Below are positions 1-8,779 of a DNA stretch of 22,196 nucleotides, piece by piece. The position numbers and the translations under genes are program-made. The notes beneath the pieces were generated by a model that saw nothing but the letters and a program-made list of their open reading frames with translations, was not told where the DNA came from and made no database searches. The stretch is from Smittium mucronatum (lineage: Eukaryota > Kickxellomycota > Harpellomycetes > Harpellales > Legeriomycetaceae): assembly GCA_001953115.1 (NCBI GenBank), contig LSSL01001564.1:1-22196 (forward strand). Direction: 5' to 3'. Within the stretch, counting starts at the first letter, position 1. Each line of letters starts with the position of its first letter.

Positions 1-3000
1 CTTTTTTTCAATTTTTTTTTATAAATTTTCAAATAAATTTATTTAATTATCAATTTTACCAAATACATATTTTTTATCCATATTTAGATTAAAATAAAAC
101 TATAGAAAATTTTAAAAATTGATATTTTTTGAAAATATTCACAAGAATTGTCAGATTTAAAATCAGTAGCGAAAATATAATTTTTTTTATCAAATAATTT
201 ATTTTAACGAATGAAAATAATGCCTAATTCTTTTTTTAAAAAAGATAGATATAATTTATGAAATTGTAAATTTTGATAATCATAATCTTTGCTTCAAGAT
301 TGATAATTTTTTATATTTATTATTTCTATCCCATATCCCCAAATATAATAAATAACAGGGGTATACTTTATAGAATAATTCTATAAAGCCTAATTAGAAT
401 TAATTTATAAATTAATCCGTTTATGCTTTGAATAGATTAAATAAGCACATATTCATACATAAGGAAAGTTTATATAGTTCTAAATAGAAAGTTTTTTGTG
501 TCACAATTTCTTGACATAAGAAACCGTAAAATACCATTGGTTTTGTGTGAAATTCAAATTACACTTTTCTCATATTCAATAAAATTTTATGCGAAGTATA
601 TTAAAAATTTCTGAAACTTATCACAGACATAATTCTTCTGAAATTTTTCATAAAAAAATCATCTGATATTGAAAAAAGTGTCAAAAATCAAATTTTAACC
701 TTTAATAAAAAATATTATTCTACATTATTATATAAAACATAATATGTATGCGACAAAATTGATTTAGAAAATAAATCATTGGAAATTTTAAACAAAATAA
801 TCTAATTATTACATCTTTTAAACTTTCTAAAATAAAAAAATAATTAATATGGAATAAATAATTAACTTAAAAAATAAAAAAAACTAAAATAGGAGTCTTC
901 GTTTTGATAAAAAGCTAAATAAAAAATTCTGAATTTTTAAAATAATCTTAAAAAGAAAACTTTATTTTTAGGTCAGCATATAAAAATCAGTCGATTTTTA
1001 TCATATACAGTCAATTTATATATATTGCTGCCCATTATTATAAGAGTCGGCCATAGTATATTTCTTGCAGTCAAATTTTATTTTTCATTAATAAAAATAT
1101 TCCAGCTTTCCTAGTTGAATTCCCATAAGAGGTGATGTTTTGAATTCAAAAGATACAATATTATCCGATAAAGCGCAGAATATTCATATTTTCCAAAGAC
1201 TTGTAAATAGTTTTATTTAGACCAAAATAACTCAAAATATCTTTATTAGATTGAAAAATGTTGATTATTTGAAGTATATAATTCAGAAAAAAACAAAGAC
1301 CCTTGATTTATAAAAGAAATTCATAGAGTACAAAATAAAGATTTCAGGGCATAAAATACCGAAAAAAAATATTAAACCTTATTGAATATCAAATAATTTT
1401 TACTTTTGAAACTATTCCATAAAAAATTATATTTATAAAATAAAATTCATCATATATAAAATAATTATCTTTCCTTCTGGAAAATAGCCCAAAACATTTT
1501 TTCTACTAATTCAAACATTTAATGTTTTCTTTTTATTCTTCGAAGATAAAAAAAATCAATCTGGGGCCTGAATTTAAAATTTTAGTTTCTGTGAAAATCG
1601 TAAAATATTAATAATTTTAAAATAAAATATTTTAATTATAAATTTTTCAAATTTACAAAGGCAAAAAAAAATTTAAATAAATGTTTAATAAACGGCCAAA
1701 CAATTGTGCATATATTTTTATGGTGTTACTAGTATTTTTACTTGGGTTGAGAAGTTTTTGTCAATATCCTTGATTCCTTTAGGGAACCTTAAATATTCTA
1801 CAACTTCGTAATTATATATTTATCAATATAATCTGTTCAATTGCTAAATTAATTTCATTAATAAAAATAGATATGACCCAAATTTTTATCTTTTCTAATT
1901 GATACTTTTCTTACACTTTGAAATAATACATATTCTAGTTATTATAGTTATCAAGTTTGAATACTGCTACTCAAACCCAATAACCTTTTCTATTTAATTT
2001 TTTTACTGCTTTATTGATTTTATTAGAGGAATTATAGTAATGAGCCACCCAAATTAAAAAAAATATGCCCTTTCACATTAAAAATTGCACACTTACTATT
2101 TTTGAAATTTCTGGTTGGTTCTTACATAGATGCTTATTATCAAATATTTTTCTGTTTTAAAATATGCTATGAATTAATTATAAATAACTGAGATTTGATT
2201 TAATATATTATTATTCCAGATAAATTCATAAATAATTTTATAATATTCTGATAATGAGCTAAATCTATTTATGACAAAATTGGTAGTTTCAATAATAAAC
2301 AACCAGTGATGTTAATCAATAGGAAAAAAAAATTACTAAGAGGGTTCATCTTTGACACAAAAAAAACCAAAAATCGAAGTTTTTTGCTTTAATTTTACGT
2401 TTTGGAATTTCAAAAAGGTGATTTATCTGCTAATATAAATTATCAAAAATGGTTTTTTTATCATTAAAGGTCTAAAAAAATTTCTCTTTATCGTAAAGTG
2501 GTCTCATTCTATTTTTGACAATCAGGCTTATTGAGATCTAATACAAAATTTAAAAATATATCAGTAACTGAAAATAAAACCAATTTTTCGATATATCCTT
2601 GATAATTTTAATCGGTAATTTAAATTTGAAAATAATAATAACAATAAAACCTCCAATGAATGTTTTTGGTCCGTTTACCAGCAAAATAATCACAAGTTTT
2701 CTATAAGTAATCTTCTTAAATTTAAATCTTTCAATAAAAATTGAAACAGTAATTATTGCTTTTGATAAGAAGTGTTTTTTCAGTTTAAGTTTCTTTTTAA
2801 AGAGAGAAATCATCTAATTTACTCTGTTTATCATTCAAAGTATGAACTTAAGTTTTTTAATTACAAAAATCGGAATTTAAATTCGCATTTTTAGTAAAAA
2901 CTAATATAATACGAAATCTACGACACATTATAGATAAAATATTCTCATATTTAAACTAGTTGCAAATCAATAAATCACTTCAGCTGTTTCTGCGAAGAAT
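1..3000. other. AT-rich sequence without a recognisable gene
   Basis: The stretch is dominated by A/T runs. No open frame in it has a recognisable motif or coding-like composition. An 87-codon frame on the minus strand at 2813-2550 is rich in Lys, Ile, Phe and Leu, as expected from AT-biased noise, and has no identifiable domain. A few tiny inverted motifs occur, for example around 980-1000, but nothing that defines an element. Confidence 0.6.
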
Positions 3001-3017
3001 CTAGTCGCGTTTTTAGA

Positions 3018-3057
3018 ATGTTATTGAGAAAGATGGATTTTTCGAAGATTTATAAAG
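3018..3057 (+). other. orphan first-exon-like segment
   Basis: An ATG at 3018 opens 13 codons reading MLLRKMDFSKIYK. One further G then leads directly into a strong fungal-type donor (GGTAAGTG, GT at 3058-3059). The same donor core is used by intron 2 of the transcription factor gene. I could not find a convincing in-phase continuation. The candidate acceptor near 3738 (ttacag) leads into short frames only. It may be the surviving start of a decayed gene, or chance. Confidence 0.15.
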
Positions 3058-3059
3058 GT

Positions 3060-4149
3060 AAGTGTTATTAGGTTTTGAATTACAAAAACAGCAAATATGG
3101 TAAAAATATCTACAAAATTATATATTGCAACACCAAGCAAGTTTATTTGTGAAATAAATAAATATATATAATGATTTTTATTGAAAATTTCTACAATGAA
3201 TGCACGTTTTTATTGAGTATATAGTAAAAATTTCTGTTTTTTCTTCTGGTATTGGGTGTTTTTTCGCTTTATATAAGAAAGATTTCGGTAAATTTCCTAA
3301 ATGAAAAAATACTATGCGCTATATCTAAGTGTTCTAGAATAGTATTATGTAAAAATAATTTTATTATGTAGAATAAAAACACCGAATACGATATTAAAAA
3401 AAACTTAGCCACACATAATTTGCACGTTCTTCAACTTAAGATGCAACATATTGTACAAATACTTCAAGTTGCTTAAGTTAATTTATTCACATGCTTCATA
3501 TATCCAAAAAACCCCCAAAATGCTGTATTATATATGAATATAGATTTAAAAAATCTATTTGAATGTTAAAGTTTTCAATTTTTCTAATAAATGTTTAAAA
3601 AAAGGTTTAAATACATACCTTGTATTAATTTAGGCAATTTTTCAGTTTATTTAATGATGAGTAATCTAAAACTCATGTCTGAAAACTACAATTTGTTTAA
3701 TATACTGAAATAATAACCTTTTTTTAAAAAAAATTACAGCTATATATCTCCGGAATTTCCAAATGTAAAGAAAAATTACCTCCGTATCATCTTTTCAGTT
3801 TTTTTTTAGAAGATAAAATTCTAACCGAAGATTTCAAATGAAATTATAAGAATACATTGATTTTTAAATCTTATTGGTTAAGAAAAATAACAACTTAAAA
3901 TCAATGAAAATTAGGTTTCGATAGAATAATAATTTTAAAGATAGATCTAATTTTCTCAAAATATCAAATAATTTTTTTTTAGAGATCTTAAATACCTAAT
4001 TGATTGTGAAAAAAAAGGAGAGAGAGAGAAAATTTTGATTTCAATAATTTTGAGAATTTTATACATATGATAATTTAGTTATAAATAACAAAGTCTATTT
4101 ATATTGGCTGATTTTTTAAGTACTAAACTTATTAGAAAAACTGATTCTG
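3060..4149. other. AT-rich sequence, no gene seen
   Basis: No coding signal was recognised. A small imperfect inverted motif at about 3429-3483 (CAACTTAAG paired with CTTAAGTT) could fold as a hairpin. A short purine tract (ggagagagagagaaaa) lies near 4017-4032. Confidence 0.5.
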
Positions 4150-5279
4150 GGCTAAAAAGAATTACTTTGCGTTAAATTGCAATTTTATATTAAAAAAATT
4201 GGAGGGGACAATCTTAGTCTCTGATTTTTTGTCCTGATGAAGCCATTTTTCTTCCAAAATATGATCTTTTTTAAGATCTGTAGAAAAAAATTTCATTTGT
4301 AGTTGTAATGAAATTTCTGTCAATAATATTATTGGATTATTTCTTATTGAACTTAGATCTCATAACCTTTTCTGCCCCTTTAGATTAAGGCTAAATTATT
4401 TAAACCTAATAGAGCTATAAAATTTTAAATGATTCATTCTCAAAGAGGATCTTGATATAAGAAATTTTTTTAAGGCAATAAATATGACATAAATGTTATC
4501 AAGTTATCAAGTAATCCTCTGTATGTATCTCTCATAGATTTAAGAGCGCACATAAATCTACCGGAAAAGCTTTCTGCTACAATTATTTTAGTAAAATCTG
4601 ACGGGTTATTATCCAACCCAGTTTCCAATTGTAAAACCATTGATTCTTTTGAAAGACATTAAATTCTTGGGATTTATTATTTATATCCCTGGTGTTTCGA
4701 TTATGATTTTTTTTGGAATTCCAAATCTGAATTTTTTATCTAAAACTACGTAACCTTTATCGGACATTAGTTCCCGGTCTTTATGACCTCAATTCCCATC
4801 CCCTATTATGCAAACTCTAGGAGTTTTTTTTCTAAAAATTCCTGTAATTATTATCCATTTTCCTTTTTATAGACATATAATGTCATTAGCGCTCTAAAAT
4901 AGGACTAATGGATGCACATCTTTCATCAGGGATCACAGGTATTACTATTTTTACAAATTAGAGACATTTTTTTTCAGGGCAGAATATTTTCCATCTTGGA
5001 ACAAAATTTATGTTCTTTTTATATAAAACACTGTAAATTATAATATTAAAACTACTTATTTATGACTATTAATAACTATTTATTTTGTTAATATATTTTA
5101 TTTCTTTTAAGATAGTGATAATAGTCAAAAAAAGTCTTTCTAACAAGTTCTGCTGGTAAATTGGATATATTAAAAGCTGATGGGCTAAATACACCGAAGC
5201 CCAGACTCGGCTTTTCATATTTAAAATAATGGCGTAAATACATCATTAAAATAAGCAATTTTTTCTTAAAAGTGAATTT
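4150..5279 (-). pseudogene. decayed protein-coding gene with an F-box-like N-terminus
   Basis: The minus strand reads as a chain of coding-like segments joined only by frame changes and stops. The first open frame (5279-5088, first ATG at 5246) contains NISNLPAELVRKTFF, which resembles the LPxEL...F core of an F-box. Next comes KEHKFCSKMENILP, then a long frame from 4926 with RKKTPRVCIIGDGN, a TGA, GHKDRELMSDKGYVVLDKKF and FGIPKKIIIETPGI. A 56-codon ATG frame follows at 4640-4470, including GLDNNPSDFTKIIVAESF. Further pieces (NFIALLGLNNLALI, ERSYFGRKMASSGQKIRD-like) run down to about 4150. The in-frame stops do not sit where introns could remove them, so I call it a pseudogene. F-box identity rests on one short motif. 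The remainder matches no family I recognise. Confidence 0.45.
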
Positions 5280-5282
5280 TTA

Positions 5283-6440
5283 TCTCCCCTTTCTTATCTC
5301 TGCTTATATAAAGTCTCTCTCACTTACCGGGTAATTTAATTGATTTTTTAATCTTGAAAAATGTAAGAAAATATATTTCTCTAGGTTTTGTATCATCCCA
5401 TTATATAAATTAGCCCATTTTCTTCATAGTAATTTAGGCATTAAATATATGTATTGAATGTTACAATTAAATCCTCCTCATTTCTATATGCGACTTCTTT
5501 GTATTTTCAATATCCATACTTCTGTTGAAGACGTTTTTTAAGTATGATTTTTTAAATTTAAAATAAAATAATTATAAAATAACTAAATGAGTGAAAATGA
5601 ATTTTTTATGTATTAAATAATAAGAGATTTTATAATAAAAAAACTTAAATTTATCTTTTGTTGAATTTTAATCCAAATCTCAAAAAAAAAAAAACTTAAA
5701 ATTTTGCGATCTATATTCGCTTATTTTTTTAAAAAAATACAAAGGTGCTCACTGAAATCTTGATTTCACTTGTATAAAATATTTTTTTCTTGCTTTTAAT
5801 CCATAAATAAACAAGGATTTCTGTTTATAACACTAAAATTTTGGCTTAAGAAAAAATAATTTTTTTTTTGATATTCCAATAGTTTTCAATTCTTAAAAAG
5901 TAAAAATATCTAACTTTTAAACATCATTTGAATCTTTTTAGTTAACACGATATTTTCCAAAATAATTTAATAAAGTCAGAATGTATTATTTTAAAATAAC
6001 ATATTTGTAAGATCGTGTTTTTTTTAATATATTTTTATTTGGATAGGGTTAGATTATTTATTTCTTATCTTAAATGGGTAAGTATTATAATAAATATTCA
6101 GGAATTTAGGTACAAAAAAAAACTCGTAAAGAATTATAAGAGTTGTTTTGAAATAACTCGCGATTTTTTTTATTTCTTGGTTTATTAAAAACATCTTATA
6201 ATAATAAATCTATTGGTCATTTTGGTTGCAAAAATCCTCTCATATTTACTTTGGGATGATTTTTATTGAAATATATACCGTATTAGTTAATTAATCTATG
6301 AAAAAAATAATTTATTTGGTGTTTTTAGGTTATAAAGGATGTTTTTTTTATTAATTGTTTTTTATCATTATAGGCCCCTGGTTATAACAATTCCTCTATT
6401 GATCGTTTTTTAGGATTTTCTACCCTTTTAATATCAGATC
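5283..6440. other. AT-rich spacer, no gene seen
   Basis: The spacer between two minus-strand relics has long T and A runs. A tiny perfect hairpin (TGAAATC-TT-GATTTCA) lies near 5751-5766. No open frame has recognisable content. Confidence 0.5.
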
Positions 6441-6725
6441 TTAGACCGGATATCCATTAAAATGCACATTAACGCATTTGATGTCACCTCCAAAGCGTTC
6501 TAAAAATCAGAAATTTTATTTAATTCAAATTGCATCTTAGCTTAAGATTCAGCCAATAGACCAGCGTCAAAATTAAACTAAAGTCCGAATCTCAAGTTGG
6601 AGACAGCTCAATTTTTTTATAGAATCATGTTTCTCGATCATTTGTATTATAAATTGTAAGATGATTGACAACCCACTTGAACCAATACCAAATGGCTAAG
6701 TAACCTCTGTACCGGCTATGAGGTA
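6441..6725 (-). pseudogene. unidentified coding relic (possibly leucine-rich repeat)
   Basis: The minus-strand frame starting at 6725 reads YLIAGTEVT, a TAG, then 41 open codons (6695-6573) including PFGIGSSGLSIILQF and KHDSIKKLSCLQLEIRTL. A further segment at 6500-6441 reads ERFGGDIKCVNVHFNGYPV before TAA. G+C is clearly higher than in the flanks, and the composition is protein-like rather than AT-noise. The SIKKLSCLQLEIRTL stretch has leucine spacing reminiscent of an LRR strand-turn-helix, but there is only one unit. It lies upstream of the F-box-like relic on the same strand. It could be the end of a related gene, since F-box proteins often carry LRRs. That link is inference. Confidence 0.35.
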
Positions 6726-7140
6726 TATTGTGAATTGATTTTTCATAGTTTTTTCATTGATTTAATCTTTTTAAAAATAAAAAAATGTAATATTTTTGTA
6801 TTGGTATTATTTTGCCATGACTATTTGTATATAGTATTTCTTTCACTTTTTCTTCCTACCATTTTATATAATAATGATAGTTTTGAGAACTTGGATTTGT
6901 CTATTTTTTAAAATTGTGCATTAAAAAAGCTAAGTTTAACTTAAAAATATCTTAGATTCAAAAATTTTTACAACGATTTTATGTAAAAACTGAAGTTTTT
7001 AATTCTTTTCTGCGAATTTAGAATTTTTATTAATGTTTTTTTTTACCTGAGATTTCCAAAAGGTATCTGTATTTACCTTTTTTTTACGTTATACAATAAA
7101 TTTATTTCATATATGTACAAATTCAAGGAATGTGAATATT

Positions 7141-7590
7141 AAAAAAATCGGCGCTCTTAAAACGATGTTTACAGCAAAAAAAGCGGAATAAATGTAAGTC
7201 GTAAAACTTTAGCTATTATACTGTTGTTTCTAGGATTTTTATGCGCTTTAACGCCTAAATTTCCCATAAAAAATTTAGAATCTATAAGACAGAAATTTTT
7301 ATTGATTGTTAAAAAAATCTTGAAAATATAAAAAAATATCACTATACAATTCGAAAAATGCTTCGAATTGAGTTTGAGTTTGGTTTTGTAAAAAATGATT
7401 TAAATATTTTGTGTTTTATATTGTCGAAGGTCTTTCAAATAACATTATCTATTTGACCATTAAGTTGGGTTTTATAATTTATTTAAAAGGTTCCACATAG
7501 GACGGATACCTAATAAAAACTACAGGTTAATAAATAAACTTATAAAAAAGTGCTAAATTCTCAGAAAAAAATCAAAAGCGCCGATTTTTA
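7141..7590. mobile_element. Tc1/mariner-style MITE, ~450 bp
   Basis: A perfect 13-bp inverted terminal repeat, AAAAATCGGCGCT at 7143-7155 and AGCGCCGATTTTT at 7577-7589, bounds an AT-rich interior without an open frame. Each end borders a TA (TTA followed by the A-run on the left, TTTTTA on the right). This is compatible with the TA target duplication of Tc1/mariner elements, although the A-run makes the exact left end ambiguous. The GC-rich GGCGCT core is very unusual for this window, so a chance pair is unlikely. No transposase is present, so the element is non-autonomous. Confidence 0.5.
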
Positions 7591-7689
7591 CATGGAATCG
7601 CTGGGAAACTTTTAAAATTACACATTTTTACTATTTATCCGAAAGCTAAACCTTATATGTTCTATTTATTGGTTAAAGAGTTTAAGAAA

Positions 7690-7990
7690 TGCCCAGTATA
7701 CCAATAGTCTTGACGCCTGGCACTATAAATGCTTCGATAAAAAAAAATCAGAAAAAATGATGCCATGATATGTTCTCTGTAAGATCGGTAAAAATAAGTC
7801 TTTGATGTACTTGGATAGATCATTAATGAGAAATCAAAGAACACAAGAAAGGCTGAGCAGCCTTACCGCAGCCCACATAGGTAGTCAGTAGAACAAGATA
7901 TGTCATCAGCAATACTAGCAGTATTTTTGGAGACTTACAAAGGTTCCATGTAGAATTCAGTAGTTTTTCACCTATTGCACAGTCTACAGT
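7690..7990 (-). pseudogene. non-LTR (LINE-type) reverse transcriptase relic
   Basis: On the minus strand one frame reads NTASIADDISCSTDYLCGLR, then TAA, then GCS (about 7935-7855). A one-base shift continues as SLSCVL, TGA, FLINDLSKYIKDLFLP (about 7855-7780). Joined, this reproduces the reverse-transcriptase block G-L/V-R-Q-G-C-x-L-S-P-x-L-F-x-x-x-I-N-D-L of non-LTR retrotransposons, with a TAA where Gln (CAA) is expected. That is a single C-to-T change. INDL lies at 7827-7816. Downstream frames (HGIIFSDFF; QDYWYTGHFLNSLTNK) are at roughly the distance of the catalytic ADD block, but that block is not preserved. Only a fragment of the polymerase domain remains, with at least two stops and one frameshift. 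It abuts the left MITE copy. Confidence 0.6.
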
Positions 7991-8048
7991 TTATACAGCA
8001 GTTCCGATTGGGAGATCCTACCATAGGCTGTTTTTTTTTCTTTGGTGA

Positions 8049-8333
8049 GATATATATATCGGAGATTCTTTTAAAGACCAGACTCTTTTATCCTACAAGT
8101 CTTATAGACCGATTATATTTCGGTATACTATTGGCTTAATAAAAATGTATAGTTTTCAAAATTGTGGCAAACTTTCCTAATTTAGAATTTTCCAAATTAC
8201 TATTTGCTACAATCTGATTTTAATCAAATAAAAATATGACCATTAATAATTATTATTTTTACTAAAAAGGAAATAAGAAACTCTTACAAGTAAAACATCT
8301 TGTGTGTCTAAGAATCTGCCATATGTATATATC
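8049..8333 (+). mobile_element. MITE family 1, left copy (285 bp)
   Basis: This segment is close to 90% identical by eye, in inverted orientation, to 13748-14028. Its own ends form an imperfect ~22-bp inverted terminal repeat. The left end runs through TATCGGAGATTCTT (to 8070). The right end, AAGAATCTGCCATATG (from 8310), is its complement with a few mismatches. There is no open frame. The ends lie in TA-rich sequence, so the target duplication cannot be defined. Confidence 0.65.
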
Positions 8334-8773
8334 ATAAACACCCAAAAAAATTAAATGGTAATTCAAAACAAAGCCTTTTTGCTTTATCATCTTTTTCTAA
8401 AAGTGAAAAATAATTTATTAATAAAATAAGCGTTTAAAGCCACTTCTCCCGTAAGTCGCTTCATCACTGAAGATTCTCTCAATTAAAAAAATTATTATTA
8501 TTATCAAAAATAAAAAAAAATTGTGACGATATAATTTTGAAACTATATTTGTACACTAATGAAAAATAATGAATATTAAATCGAATATATCACAATTTGA
8601 TATATTTCAGATTAATAAAACCCATCTAAATGAGAAACCATTTTATAGAATTTATAAAAAAATTCATTCGGAAATATGAAGAGAATAAATATACATTATA
8701 AACCAAATAAACTACTTATATTTCCTTAGTTAGAATATCACTCCAAAAGCAATAGTTCTGGAAAAGTAATGAC
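8334..8773. other. spacer downstream of the transcription factor gene
   Basis: AT-rich, no gene recognised. It separates the left MITE copy from the 3-prime end of the regulator gene and should contain its 3-prime untranslated region. Confidence 0.5.
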
Positions 8774-8779
8774 TTTATT
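8774..8779 (-). terminator. possible polyadenylation signal overlapping the stop codon
   Basis: On the minus strand AATAAA occupies 8779-8774 and contains the TAA stop (8777-8775) of the regulator gene. No better AATAAA is evident in the next ~70 bases downstream. In such AT-rich DNA the match may be fortuitous. Confidence 0.25.

Noticed and set aside
2550..2813. 87-codon minus-strand frame
   Set aside because: Composition is almost entirely Lys, Ile, Phe and Leu, as random AT-rich DNA gives. No motif and no splice context.
7890..7935. ADDIS peptide in the LINE relic, resembling a polymerase YADD box
   Set aside because: It lies before the GLRQGC block, whereas the catalytic ADD of non-LTR reverse transcriptases lies after INDL. 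It is coincidental.
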